Below are positions 16,946 to 25,938 of a DNA stretch of 64,000 bases, piece after piece; the stretch's first letter is position 1; every line of letters begins with the position of its first letter. Position numbers and translations under genes: made by a program. The notes beneath the pieces were generated by a model. It ran no database searches. It was not told where the DNA came from and saw only the letters and a list, made by a program, of their open reading frames with translations. This DNA comes from Methylophilus sp. (GTDB taxonomy: Bacteria; Pseudomonadota; Gammaproteobacteria; Burkholderiales; Methylophilaceae), in assembly GCA_030696695.1 (NCBI GenBank), contig JAUYRP010000021.1:248001-312000 (forward strand), written 5' to 3'.

Positions 16946-18862
16946 TTAAAACCCAATCATATAATTGAAATAGGCAGTGGTGGACCCAGTGCTTTGAAAG
17001 GGCAGTTGTTGGTAATAAACATCGCCTGCAATTCGTTGATGTTTAGATACTGCATAATAAGCCCCGGCTGATGCGACTGCTCGCGTGCGTTGAATACTGT
17101 CGTTGAAGTTTTCAGAAGTCAGCCCACTGATGCCTGCTGATGATGCGGTGTAATCGTCCACACTATGTTCTAAATCATGCTCAACACCCAAACTTGCAGT
17201 GAGTGTAGTTTTTGGTGTTAGCGCATGATTCACTTTTAACCCCAACAAAGATGTGGTTGAGCGATCCGTTAGCGAAGCATAACTTAACGGCGTCGCAACC
17301 CCCTCTTCAGCATAGGCATCTTGTTGAATGGTGGTGTGACGTAACGCAAGGTAAGGACGCAGCAAGGTTGTATCGTTGTAAGTAAACGCATAACTCAATT
17401 CGCCCACGTAGCTCTGAGTATTTAGCTTGGTCGAGCCAATGCCTGCTTCTGAAGTACCCACCACGTCACGGGTAGTTTTAATATGTTTATCTTGATAGGC
17501 ATTAGCGAGTTTGACTTGATAGCCTAAGCCGTTTGCGTTTTGGTTCCACACCACAAATGCACCCATCAATGGATTTTTGTTAGCGATATGGATGCCAGTT
17601 GGCGTATTGTTGTTTACATTCTGATCCAAGAACCCGCCAATGCGGATATTAGGCGTGGCTTTATAACCCACCACAACAACAGCACTGCTGCTACTAAAGT
17701 CTGGATTATCGATAGCGGTGTAACGGCCGCCGCCAGAGATACACATGCCATTACTGTCAAATAAATTACAGTCATAGGTGTTCATATTGGCAAAGTTAGA
17801 GGAAATAGCAGCTGCGTTAAATACACTGCGTAATTTTTGAGCAGAATTGCGAACAGAGGCTTGAGTATCTGCCATAGACGGCCCCGCTAAGTACACAAGC
17901 AGATCCCAACTATTGGCAAGCGTTTCATTGGCTACCAAACTATAGTGAAAGCCGTTATATGTACCTTCGCTGTCGGTGACGGTAGATAGAGAACTGAATC
18001 CGTTAAGCACATTAAGGTAACGATTGGTTGCAACCACAGAGGCGTTCACGCCAGCGACTAAAGTTGTGCCAGTGTTGCCATAAATATTAAAGGCCATTGT
18101 GCCTGCCTGACTAGGTGCAGATAGCTGACCATAGGTTGTGGGGTCTTGAATGATGATGTTGTAGCTTAGCGGTAAGTATCCAACGTGTGTGACTGGGGTA
18201 GATGCCAACCCACTTTTCCCCTGCAGATTGTTAAATACATTGATGGCAGGTATAGGCGTGGTGAAGTTGCCTATGCTACCAAAGCCACCAGTAATACTCC
18301 CCACATTGGTTAAAGAGGTAATGGTGCCTTGATTGGAAATCCCATATCTCACTGTTGCAGTAATTTGCCCAAAGTTAACAACACTTACAGTACTACCAGG
18401 CTGTGTCCATAAGCCCCATTGGTTATAAGTATAAATAGCACCGTTGTTGACCAAAGATGCGGATGTGGATGTGCTCAACACAACCACCGCCCTGCCATTG
18501 ACACCAGACCCTGCATTGTTAGACACAGTCACGCCAGAATTAATAGTGACATCTGCACCCGTATCCAGCGTGAGGCCTTTTACATTGCCTCCATCACAAT
18601 TTGCAGAAATAACCACAGTGGATGTGACAGTTGCACCTGCATTACATAAAGCAAAGGCGTGTTCTGTGTATATAGAGCCGAGCAGCCCTACAAACCAAAA
18701 CATATTGATAACCAGATGATTTATTTGCGATTTAGTGGTCTCTCGAACCCCTGCAACGAGCAACACATCTGTGCTCTGAACATGACTTTTCAGTGTATCC
18801 ATTGCTACTAGACTGACTTGATTTGCAGGCTTGGCTACACTGCACAATGGCTTTAACAACAT
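16946..18862 (-). CDS. Autotransporter (type V secretion) with beta-helix passenger
   Basis: A 638-residue predicted autotransporter. The start is set at the ATG at 18862, which has AGGAGA six bases upstream; a longer frame starts at 18937 without one. A long signal peptide ends near EHAFA. The passenger (to about residue 340) is rich in Val, Thr, Asn and Gly with LTDTGADVTINSGVTV-like rungs typical of beta-helices. The C-terminal 280 residues form the translocator barrel, ending in YFNYMIGF with the terminal aromatic needed for outer-membrane assembly. Passenger cysteines (ALCNAG, NCDGG, YDCN, GMCISGGG) are unusual for this class. Adhesion or surface display is likely; target unknown. Confidence 0.85.
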   Translation of the reverse strand: MLLKPLCSVAKPANQVSLVAMDTLKSHVQSTDVLLVAGVRETTKSQINHLVINMFWFVGLLGSIYTEHAFALCNAGATVTSTVVISANCDGGNVKGLTLDTGADVTINSGVTVSNNAGSGVNGRAVVVLSTSTSASLVNNGAIYTYNQWGLWTQPGSTVSVVNFGQITATVRYGISNQGTITSLTNVGSITGGFGSIGNFTTPIPAINVFNNLQGKSGLASTPVTHVGYLPLSYNIIIQDPTTYGQLSAPSQAGTMAFNIYGNTGTTLVAGVNASVVATNRYLNVLNGFSSLSTVTDSEGTYNGFHYSLVANETLANSWDLLVYLAGPSMADTQASVRNSAQKLRSVFNAAAISSNFANMNTYDCNLFDSNGMCISGGGRYTAIDNPDFSSSSAVVVVGYKATPNIRIGGFLDQNVNNNTPTGIHIANKNPLMGAFVVWNQNANGLGYQVKLANAYQDKHIKTTRDVVGTSEAGIGSTKLNTQSYVGELSYAFTYNDTTLLRPYLALRHTTIQQDAYAEEGVATPLSYASLTDRSTTSLLGLKVNHALTPKTTLTASLGVEHDLEHSVDDYTASSAGISGLTSENFNDSIQRTRAVASAGAYYAVSKHQRIAGDVYYQQLPFQSTGSTTAYFNYMIGF

Positions 18863-19133
18863 ATTCATCTCCTGATATGTTGTTAATCTACAGGCGAATA
18901 AAATTTGGCTTGTGACGTTAAAACGCTCTTTATACACGTAGTTCGCTGGATTGATTGTGCTTGCTTGTGTTTAGCATGACTCAGCAACTTGATATGCGCT
19001 CATCATTACTTCATCAATTCCTACATCACAATCCACATTTGTCCTACATGTAACGTACTCAATACTCCTTATTATTTGCATACGTATTGACTTTAGATAC
19101 TTCCCAATATTTACGATTAATTCTAAGGAGTAC

Positions 19134-19445
19134 ATGATGAATATTACAAAAAACAGTCCATTGATCACTTTAAAACTTGCAGCATTAGTTGCTGTGAGTA
19201 GTTTTGCATTCAGTAGCAGTGTGGCCTTTGCCGATGAAGAGTTTTACGGAACCATTGAAAGTAGACCAACTGCAAATGCAGGGATTTGGGTCATTAGCGG
19301 TCAGCAAGTAGAAGTCACAGATAAAACAGAAATCGATACCGACCATGGTCCGCTAGTGGTGGGCTCATGTGTGGAGGTAGAGCACAATAAAGGCGTGGTC
19401 GATGAAATTGAAAGTGCCAAGCCAAGCAAATGTGGTAGAAAATAA
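19134..19445 (+). CDS. Small exported DUF5666/OB-fold-like protein
   Basis: A 103-residue protein with a signal peptide (cleaved near VAFA/DE) and a mature domain of about 70 residues: EFYGTIESRP, GIWVISGQQVEVT, and GPLVVGSCVEVEH. The alternation of short strands resembles DUF5666-type periplasmic OB folds found near metal or stress genes; function is unknown. AAGGAG lies just upstream of tandem ATGs at 19134 and 19137. A possible promoter with TTGACT at 19087-19092 lies about 40 bases before the start, with a poor -10. It is followed by a nested hairpin terminator. Confidence 0.7.
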   Translation: MMNITKNSPLITLKLAALVAVSSFAFSSSVAFADEEFYGTIESRPTANAGIWVISGQQVEVTDKTEIDTDHGPLVVGSCVEVEHNKGVVDEIESAKPSKCGRK

Positions 19446-19480
19446 CCCACGGTTTTCACTGCACTGTTTTTGACAGCAAA

Positions 19481-19528
19481 CCAACCTAGATAATTTAACT
19501 AGACAATTGAACTAGTTGCCTAGGTTGG
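19481..19528. terminator. Nested hairpin terminator between convergent genes
   Basis: Outer arms CCAACCTAG (19481-19489) and CTAGGTTGG (19520-19528) enclose inner arms AACTAG (19497-19502) and CTAGTT (19512-19517). It lies between the DUF5666-like gene and the convergent LapA-domain gene and probably ends both transcripts. Confidence 0.65.
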
Positions 19529-19546
19529 CTTTCATGCAATGATGCG

Positions 19547-20038
19547 TTAGCGATTTGCGGGATTTACCGTCATCTTTTCAAGCCGATCTTCCAGCTCACC
19601 TATGTAGGCAGCCAAGGTATTACCAGACTGCTCCATAAATGTTTGAAACTCTTGTTCAAGCTTGTCGATTCTTGCAACAATCGCATCTTTAGCATACAGA
19701 CCCTGACCAGATTGCTTAGTCAATTCTGCTTCAAGAAAGGTACGCAGCTCTGTAAATCTTGAGGCCTCCGCTTGATCGGCTAACTCTCTGTTGGCTTGAA
19801 GTTCTTTTGAGTGGCGACGTGCTTCGAGTAGCACTGAGCCCTGAAGATACACCACGAATACAAGGAACAACGTGGTAACGATCGCCAAGAGGCCCAGCAT
19901 GATAAGACCCAATGGCATGTTGATTGTGGTATAACCAACTGATAATTCGGTAGGCGACACAAAAACACCCCAGTTCAAGGCTGCAAAAATGGCGATGACA
20001 GCCAGGATGATTAGTAATAGCAGAGATTGCAGTTTCAT
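19547..20038 (-). CDS. LapA-domain (DUF1049) membrane protein
   Basis: A 163-residue inner-membrane protein. Two hydrophobic helices (about 4-22 and 40-65) match the LapA/DUF1049 layout, named after the LPS-assembly protein A of E. coli, with an internal NWGVFVSPTELSVGYTTINM loop. A cytoplasmic coiled coil of about 95 residues (SRFTELRTFLEAELTKQSG) follows. The ATG at 20038 has GAGGAG six to eight bases upstream; a TTG five codons earlier overlaps that site and is unlikely. It stands alone rather than beside lapB/yciM, so a direct LPS role is unproven. Confidence 0.75.
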   Translation of the reverse strand: MKLQSLLLLIILAVIAIFAALNWGVFVSPTELSVGYTTINMPLGLIMLGLLAIVTTLFLVFVVYLQGSVLLEARRHSKELQANRELADQAEASRFTELRTFLEAELTKQSGQGLYAKDAIVARIDKLEQEFQTFMEQSGNTLAAYIGELEDRLEKMTVNPANR

Positions 20039-20374
20039 AATAAGACTCCTCAATTAGGGGATGATGCATGGAAGCTATAGTTGTAAATCAGACACGCGCT
20101 ATATGACTACGTTGCGCACATCTAACGGCAGGGTGAATTCTATTTAAGTCGTGGAGTTTGCTATTGCGCTATCCACATAGTAGTGAATAGCAGGTATGCA
20201 CGCAACTAAGTTTATATTTAAAAAGGTTTAAAATTCAAATGGTTTGAAATTCAACTGACTTTCTAAGTGGCATGGTTGTTTTAATGATGCCTAATATAGG
20301 GAAAACAACAAATATTTCCCCATACCAAACAAGAACTCAAGAAAGCAGCGACTAGCGCCGCAATGCATAATGAA
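20039..20374. other. Intergenic region with a 16-bp tandem repeat
   Basis: A 336-base AT-rich spacer upstream of the LapA-domain gene and downstream of the porin gene. It contains two abutting 16-bp direct repeats (20225-20240 and 20241-20256, GGTTTxAAATTCAAxT, 14 of 16 identical) and a weak GTTGTTTT/AAAACAAC inverted repeat at 20275-20309 that may end the porin transcript. No gene seen. Confidence 0.5.
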
Positions 20375-21883
20375 CTAGAAAGAAAAATCCCACTGTGCCC
20401 ATATTCTATTTTCATGGGCTTTCTTAACTACAATAGGATCTTCCACACTCAGACGGCTAAATTGCAAGCTGAGTTTATTGAAGTGCCCTTCCAGAAAGTA
20501 GTTAACCACAGCACTAAATTCTGTCTGTTTATCATTATCGCGATCGGTGTCCATGTCCACAAAAGCATAGCGCCCTGCTAGCTCAATACCTGATGGAATA
20601 AAGTCCATATAGGTATGTGGGAAATACCCCGCCTGTACAAAGCCTCCTAACAACTTAGTCTCTTCGTCGTTATTCAATTTGTCTTTGATTCGTTTGGCAT
20701 GTAACTCTTGCAGTAGCGAAAACCCTTTATATTTAAAATGCACCTCTTCCATCATCTGCTTAATTTCGTATTGTCCATTTTGTGCACCAGCGCTTGTCGT
20801 GTTAGCTGGGTCTCTGTATCTAGCACCACCCGTAGCGTTCACATCGACCAGTCGTCTACAACTGCGGCTATCTGTTTCAAACGCAGTACATTTACTTTGA
20901 TTAGCGTTTACCGCCAAGGAGATATTGAGTGCAGGTTGCTCAAGAAAGTCTAAATCAGACTGATTAAATTTCATTTCACCGCCAAGGGCATTCCACTGTA
21001 ATCGGCCAGAATACATCATGTTGCCATCGTCATTATTTCTCTCGCCTACACCAAGCCCAGTAAATACCCCGGCATAATAAGTAAAGTCATGCCAGCTTCC
21101 TGGGAATACATTCCCTTTCACTTCAATGCCCTGTTGGCGGTCGACGGTGAACACATCGTTGACAATAGAGCGGTTGATGAACTGTTGATTCCCAGATGAT
21201 GTGACACGCTCATTGTTGTAACTTACCTTGCCACGGCCTACCCTCACTTGCGCCCATTTATATTTATCCACGGTTAAATTTAAATCACGCAGCACAGGCT
21301 GCGACCAATCGTACTGCAGGTAGTATTTCAACCAAGGTGCATAAGCGTGCCCATTTAATTTGGTCCGTGCGCGACGAATCATAAAAGAATTTTCATCACG
21401 TTCTAAATCAGCAAGCGTGCGCGGGTCGCTATCAAACGGTTCTGCAAAACGCGCTTGAATTCTATTCTGAATGGCAAGTGAGAACTTATCGTTATCTGTT
21501 CTGAATTCAAAGCCGTTCTTACCATAACTTACATTGGCAGGTAGTGCGCTTTTGGTTTCTTGATGGGTCGCTGATTTCTCAATGGGCGGCACTTCCGTCT
21601 TCGTGTTTAATGCAGTCTTTATTTCAGCGTGCTCTGGCTGCTGCTCAGCTACCATGTTTTGTTTTAGATTGAGCTCTTCTTGAATTTCAGCTTTTAAAGC
21701 AGCCCTTAATTTATCCATCTCTTCTTTTTTTTCAAATGTCCCTAACTTGCTGCGATTGTGACCCGGTGCCGCATAAATTTGCTGCGTATCGTTATCTACA
21801 TACAAATCAAGTGCGACTGCAGATTGTGTAAATAGCGAGCACATCATGAGTAAAGGGGCGAAGGCCTTGATTGTTAGGTTCAT
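20375..21883 (-). CDS. OprO/OprP-type porin
   Basis: Outer-membrane porin of 502 residues from the ATG at 21883 (signal peptide ending near SAVALD); a longer frame from 21952 precedes a normal signal sequence and is less likely. An N-terminal periplasmic coiled coil (KKEEMDKLRAALKAEIQEEL) is followed by a 16-strand-type barrel with the family segments FMIRRARTKLNGHAY and WLKYYLQYDW, ending WAQWDFSF. Phosphate/polyphosphate-selective porins share this form, but many relatives carry other anions. The promoter has TATAAT at 21954-21959 and TTGACA at 21980-21985 with an over-long 20-base spacer, which hints at activator control. Confidence 0.85.
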   Translation of the reverse strand: MNLTIKAFAPLLMMCSLFTQSAVALDLYVDNDTQQIYAAPGHNRSKLGTFEKKEEMDKLRAALKAEIQEELNLKQNMVAEQQPEHAEIKTALNTKTEVPPIEKSATHQETKSALPANVSYGKNGFEFRTDNDKFSLAIQNRIQARFAEPFDSDPRTLADLERDENSFMIRRARTKLNGHAYAPWLKYYLQYDWSQPVLRDLNLTVDKYKWAQVRVGRGKVSYNNERVTSSGNQQFINRSIVNDVFTVDRQQGIEVKGNVFPGSWHDFTYYAGVFTGLGVGERNNDDGNMMYSGRLQWNALGGEMKFNQSDLDFLEQPALNISLAVNANQSKCTAFETDSRSCRRLVDVNATGGARYRDPANTTSAGAQNGQYEIKQMMEEVHFKYKGFSLLQELHAKRIKDKLNNDEETKLLGGFVQAGYFPHTYMDFIPSGIELAGRYAFVDMDTDRDNDKQTEFSAVVNYFLEGHFNKLSLQFSRLSVEDPIVVKKAHENRIWAQWDFSF

Positions 21884-21923
21884 ATCATCACCGTAGGAGT
21901 CGAAAAGTAAGAGGGACTGACTG

Positions 21924-21985
21924 TTGTCATAAAAATGACACATTATTGTCACAATTATAAAGCGACTTTAGCGTGAAGCTGTCAA
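21924..21985 (-). promoter_or_regulatory. Porin promoter region with phased TGTCA elements
   Basis: On the minus strand TTGACA (21980-21985) and TATAAT (21954-21959) are separated by 20 bases. On the plus strand TTGTCAT (21924), TTGTCAC (21946) and CTGTCAA (21979) begin 22 and 33 bases apart, multiples of 11, the repeat period of PhoB boxes. Their orientation is opposite to transcription and two lie downstream of the -10, so PhoB control is only a suggestion. Confidence 0.4.
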
Positions 21986-22151
21986 ATTATGTTGGCAAAG
22001 CAAGGGCCTACTGGATCAGTGTAGAGACTTGGTATCTGTCGATGTGGATAAATGACTTGCTATCACTGTGCGAGAACACACAGTAATTTATCAATTGCAA
22101 ATGGGAAATGAATCGATTTTTGCGGTTATTCGGTAGGTAAATCGAGTGCGA

Positions 22152-24374
22152 CTAAACCCTGCGGCGTGCCGCAGTGATGCTAGGTATTTGCTGAATGAGC
22201 CCTAATAGACGGCTAAGCTGGTCTCGATTAGCAATCTCAATTGAAAACTGCATCAGGGCCTGATGATTTCTGCTCATGGTATTGGCTTTAGTTGCGTTAA
22301 TTTTTTCGCGGGCAAATAAATCGCTGATATCACGCAATAAACCTTGGCGGTCATGTGCTTCCACTTCGATATCCACACTTGAGCTAACGCTATGGTCCAC
22401 GCCCCACTGCGCACCTAATAAACGATTGCGACGTTCAACGGGCAAACGCGCTATGAAAGTGCAATTGCCACGATGGATGGTCACGCCGTGGTCACGTGTC
22501 AGGTAACCCACAATCGCGTCTGGCGGTAACGGTTTGCAGCATTTGGCTGTATTGGTTTGCAGATTACCAATGCCTTCAAGCACCACTTTGGTCTGCGATT
22601 TTTGCGTGGTAGTGCGTTTTGCGGCAGGCAATACCACAGGCTCTTCAGCTCTGGGTGCCATTTCATCTTGTATGGCAAGCGCAACTTGATGCTCACTAAT
22701 ATCACCACGCCCAATGGCCGCTAAAAAGTCTTCTAACTTTTGAAATTGCAGTTTCTGCGCAATTTTTTCATGGTTAATGGTACCTGCGCCAGCGCGATGC
22801 ATTTCTTTGTCCAGTTTGGCACGGCCTTGCGCAACATTTTCATCAAAATGTTGATACTTAAACCAGTGTCGCACCTTGGCACGTGCGCTTGCACTTTGCA
22901 GATAGCCAAGTGAGGCGTTCAACCAATCACGGCTAGGTGAGCCAATTTTAGAGGTAAGAATCTCGACCCGTTGCCCATTTTGCAATTTGGTGTTCAACGG
23001 CACAATACTGCCATTGACCTTTGCGCCGCGGGTTCTGTGCCCTAAATCGGTATGCAAGGTATAAGCAAAATCAATGGGTGTGGCGCCGTTAGGCAAATCA
23101 ATCACTTTGCCTTGTGGCGTGAGCACATACACTTTGTCTTGAAACAGCTCACTTTTAAATTGCTCTAGCAAGTCGCCATTGTCAGCAACTTCGTCTTTCC
23201 AAGCCAATATTTGTCGCAACCAAGCAATTTTTTCATCAAATTTGGCATCAGATTTTCCACCTTCCTTATAGCGCCAGTGCGCGGCTACACCCAGCTCAGA
23301 ATGCTGATGCATCTCAAAAGTGCGGATTTGCACCTCTAACGCCAAACCACGCGGGCCACTGACAGCGGTGTGAAGTGAACGGTAATTATTGCTTTTGGGT
23401 CGTGCGATATAGTCATCGAACTCACCCGGAATGGGTTGCCATAAATGATGAATTAAGCCTAGCGCGGTGTAGCAATCTTTTACGTCATCCACCAATATGC
23501 GCACAGCGCGCACATCATAAAGCTCACTAAAATCTAAGTGCTTGCTCTTCATTTTTTTGATGATGCTATAGATATGTTTGGGACGGCCACTGACATCACC
23601 CTTGATGCCCGCTTGTTCTAGCTCGTTTTTGAGTTGCGTGACCACATCTACGATATATTGCTCGCGGTCAACCCGACGCTCGTCCAACATTTTCGCCACT
23701 TCTTTGTAGAGTTGCGGCTCCAAGTAACGTAGCGATAAATCTTCCAGCTCCCACTTGATTTGCCAAACGCCTAATCGGTTAGCCAAGGGTGCAAAAATGC
23801 CTTGGCATTCTTGCGCTATCTGTCTTTGCAGCGCAGGGTTGGCGCCTGAGAGTTGACGCAAAGTTTGTGTACGCTCTGCTAGCTTAATCAATACCACGCG
23901 AATATCTTGCACCATGGCTAGCAGCATTTTGCGTAAACCTTCAACTTGCTGCGCATGATCATCATGTTTACGATCAGCTTGATGCAAACCTTCTATTTCA
24001 CTCAATGCCTGAATTTGCTCCATGCGTGAAATGCCTTCCACCAAGCCGACAATATGGCTACCAAAACTAGCTTCTAGTGTGAGTTGCCAATCATATAAAT
24101 ATTCAGGTGCGGCATAGAGCATGGTGGCGGCAATGGTTTCCGCATCCATGTTCATCTCGATCAGAATCGTGGCTGCGCCCACTGCGTGCTGTAACAGCGG
24201 TACGCCAGTTAAATCGGTGTTATCCTCGTACAGTGATTCAGCTGTATTGCAAGCACGTTGAATCAAGGCAATATCTGCCTCAGAAAAGCGTTGTGATAGA
24301 GATGCAAGCCAAGCGGCTATATTGCTGGTCATGGCAGATTGCAAAGCATTGGATGGGTGGTGTATAGAAACCAT
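22152..24374 (-). CDS. relA: RelA, (p)ppGpp synthetase with inactive hydrolase domain
   Basis: A 740-residue long RelA/SpoT homologue. The N-terminal HD region has lost its catalytic pairs: where SpoT has HDxxED, this protein reads YAAPEY (87-92). The synthetase domain carries EFDD at 318-321, the ExDD signature of mono-functional RelA rather than the RxKD of bifunctional enzymes, followed by YRSLHTAV. A TGS domain (VYVLTPQGKVIDLPNGATP), a Cys-containing zinc-finger region (AKCCKPLPPD) and a C-terminal ACT domain complete the ribosome-associated layout. It makes (p)ppGpp when uncharged tRNA sits in the ribosome. It stands alone, with no clear ribosome binding site before the ATG. Confidence 0.95.
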   Translation of the reverse strand: MVSIHHPSNALQSAMTSNIAAWLASLSQRFSEADIALIQRACNTAESLYEDNTDLTGVPLLQHAVGAATILIEMNMDAETIAATMLYAAPEYLYDWQLTLEASFGSHIVGLVEGISRMEQIQALSEIEGLHQADRKHDDHAQQVEGLRKMLLAMVQDIRVVLIKLAERTQTLRQLSGANPALQRQIAQECQGIFAPLANRLGVWQIKWELEDLSLRYLEPQLYKEVAKMLDERRVDREQYIVDVVTQLKNELEQAGIKGDVSGRPKHIYSIIKKMKSKHLDFSELYDVRAVRILVDDVKDCYTALGLIHHLWQPIPGEFDDYIARPKSNNYRSLHTAVSGPRGLALEVQIRTFEMHQHSELGVAAHWRYKEGGKSDAKFDEKIAWLRQILAWKDEVADNGDLLEQFKSELFQDKVYVLTPQGKVIDLPNGATPIDFAYTLHTDLGHRTRGAKVNGSIVPLNTKLQNGQRVEILTSKIGSPSRDWLNASLGYLQSASARAKVRHWFKYQHFDENVAQGRAKLDKEMHRAGAGTINHEKIAQKLQFQKLEDFLAAIGRGDISEHQVALAIQDEMAPRAEEPVVLPAAKRTTTQKSQTKVVLEGIGNLQTNTAKCCKPLPPDAIVGYLTRDHGVTIHRGNCTFIARLPVERRNRLLGAQWGVDHSVSSSVDIEVEAHDRQGLLRDISDLFAREKINATKANTMSRNHQALMQFSIEIANRDQLSRLLGLIQQIPSITAARRRV

Positions 24375-24575
24375 GAATGATTATCGCATCAAACTTGTCA
24401 TGTTTGTATCGCGCATCTAACCTTCACTGATTAGCTGGCAAAATGGCCTAACTCAACGCAGCCATTTATCCAATTGTTTAACTAATCAGATCTCTTGGAT
24501 TACGGGTGAGTCGTTGTATATTGCAGGCGGTTTACGCTAATCTAACCACCATTGCAGGATGGAAAGATATCTAAG

Positions 24576-24809
24576 ATGATTGAACAAAAATACCAAAAAC
24601 TTGTGTTTGCCTTTTTAATGGCATTGATTATGTCTTGCATTATGTCATTTGTGATCAGCGTATTTAATGTGGGCTGGCATGCGGAAATTGTACATATTTG
24701 GCTAAAAGCTTGGGCTTTTGCGTTTATCATCGCCTTTCCAACCATTACTGTCGTGGCACCATTGGTGCATATACTTGTGAGTTATGTGGTGAAAAGTCAG
24801 GACCACTAA
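24576..24809 (+). CDS. DUF2798 small membrane protein
   Basis: A 77-residue protein with two transmembrane helices (about 8-30 and 45-72) and the DUF2798 pattern (QKLVFAFLMALIMSCIMSFV, then WLKAWAFAFIIAFPT). The start is placed at the ATG at 24576, behind GGAAAGA; a TTG eight codons earlier would extend it without support. Function of the family is unknown. It is a single gene, divergent from relA and convergent with the S4 paralogue, and ends at a perfect 14-bp hairpin. Confidence 0.75.
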   Translation: MIEQKYQKLVFAFLMALIMSCIMSFVISVFNVGWHAEIVHIWLKAWAFAFIIAFPTITVVAPLVHILVSYVVKSQDH

Positions 24810-24886
24810 TTGAACAGACTACAGCATTGCATTCTCTTTACTGTGGTCCTTTGAGTGGCTCCGTGATTATTAATGTTGATGATTAG

Positions 24887-24924
24887 ACATGTTTGCAATC
24901 CAACCTTTATGATTGCAAACATGT
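24887..24924. terminator. Perfect 14-bp hairpin between convergent genes
   Basis: Arms ACATGTTTGCAATC (24887-24900) and GATTGCAAACATGT (24911-24924) with a 10-base loop, 12 bases from the rpsD-paralogue stop. It probably terminates both DUF2798 and the S4 operon. Confidence 0.7.
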
Positions 24925-24936
24925 AGTGCAATAAGA

Positions 24937-25554
24937 TTACACTCGGTTAGCGTAATACTCGACCACTTGCTGCACATCCACAGGAAATGGCACATCTTCA
25001 AAAGCTGGTAAATGCGCAATTTTGGCCACTTTTTGTTGCTCATCCCAAGTGAGCCACTCTGGGCGCGTGAGTGCAGGCGATTTGATGGAATCCACCACCA
25101 TAGGGATTTGTTTACTTTTGTCTTTAATGGTCACTTCGTCGCCCACTTTTAATCGAATTGAGGCAATATTGACTGGTTTACCGTTCAACAATATATGCCC
25201 GTGGTTTACCAATTGTCTTGCGGCAATACCAGTCGGTGCAAAGCCTGCTCTAAACACCACATTATCAATACGACGCTCTAATAATTGTAGCAACATCTCG
25301 CCTGTAGGCTCTTTGCCCTTACGTGCATCCACAATCAGTCTACGCATTTGCTTTTCACTTACGCCATAATTGAATCTAATTTTTTGCTTCTCTTGTAGCT
25401 TCACGCCAAAATCTGAGCGACGTTTACGGGAAGACTGGCCGCCATGTTGACCTGGTGGGTTAGGACGATCTTCAATCGTTTTTCTGGATAACCCTGGTAA
25501 ATCGACACCCAGTGCTCGCATGATTCTGACTCTTGGCCCTGTAATTCTAGACAT
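24937..25554 (-). CDS. rpsD: Ribosomal protein S4 paralogue lacking zinc-finger cysteines
   Basis: A 205-residue S4 protein with the S4 RNA-binding domain (RIDNVVFRAGFAPTGIAARQLVNHG) and the N-terminal PPGQHG block. It contains no cysteine: the N-terminus (MSRITGPRVRIMRALGVDLP) replaces the CxxC region of zinc-binding S4. It is not in an rpsM-rpsK-rpsD-rpoA operon, so it is probably a second, accessory copy. A good ribosome binding site (AAGGAAAAC) precedes the ATG. It follows a small His-rich gene by 33 bases, and both lie behind a Fur-like operator at 25941-25959. Cysteine-free ribosomal paralogues usually replace zinc-bound forms under metal limitation. Confidence 0.92.
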   Translation of the reverse strand: MSRITGPRVRIMRALGVDLPGLSRKTIEDRPNPPGQHGGQSSRKRRSDFGVKLQEKQKIRFNYGVSEKQMRRLIVDARKGKEPTGEMLLQLLERRIDNVVFRAGFAPTGIAARQLVNHGHILLNGKPVNIASIRLKVGDEVTIKDKSKQIPMVVDSIKSPALTRPEWLTWDEQQKVAKIAHLPAFEDVPFPVDVQQVVEYYANRV

Positions 25555-25587
25555 GATGTTTTCCTTATTTTCTGTTAGTTTTTTTGA

Positions 25588-25902
25588 CTATTGCAGCCAT
25601 GCAGGCAGCGCGCCACTCACATTGTTTTCCATGTGATATTCATGCACCACTGCATCCCATTGCTGTACTAAATTTTTGGCCACTTCTTCCACCAAAGTAG
25701 ATTCTGCGTACTCTGGTGCAGTCAGCGTGTAAGCTAACCTTGCGGCTAACTCTGCAAGGGCCAAGGATGGATGCATGACATATTGGACTGCTACACAATT
25801 CAACGAGGCCATGACGGAAGATGCCGTAGGTAAATCAGGGTCGAACAGTGCGCTATGCGGCGCTGAATGATGCGAGCTGTGCTGCGTTTCTGAGAGTTGC
25901 AT
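25588..25902 (-). CDS. Small protein with His-rich N-terminus, co-transcribed with rpsD paralogue
   Basis: A 104-residue soluble protein I do not recognise. The first 20 residues contain a His/Ser-rich stretch (HSSHHSAPHS), possibly metal-binding. The rest is helical with many Ala and Leu (HPSLALAELAARLAYTLT) and ends in a conserved-looking helix rich in acidic and aromatic residues (VVHEYHMENN). No signal peptide or membrane segment. It is the first gene after a consensus-quality promoter overlaid by a Fur-type box and lies 33 bases upstream of the S4 paralogue, so both are probably regulated together by metal availability. Function unknown. Confidence 0.65.
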   Translation of the reverse strand: MQLSETQHSSHHSAPHSALFDPDLPTASSVMASLNCVAVQYVMHPSLALAELAARLAYTLTAPEYAESTLVEEVAKNLVQQWDAVVHEYHMENNVSGALPAWLQ

Positions 25903-25938
25903 ACTAAATAGCCTATCCCATAAATCAATTAAACACGA

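Noticed and set aside
24542-24745. 67-codon minus-strand frame opposite DUF2798
   Set aside because: Antisense to a membrane protein gene with better start and family match.
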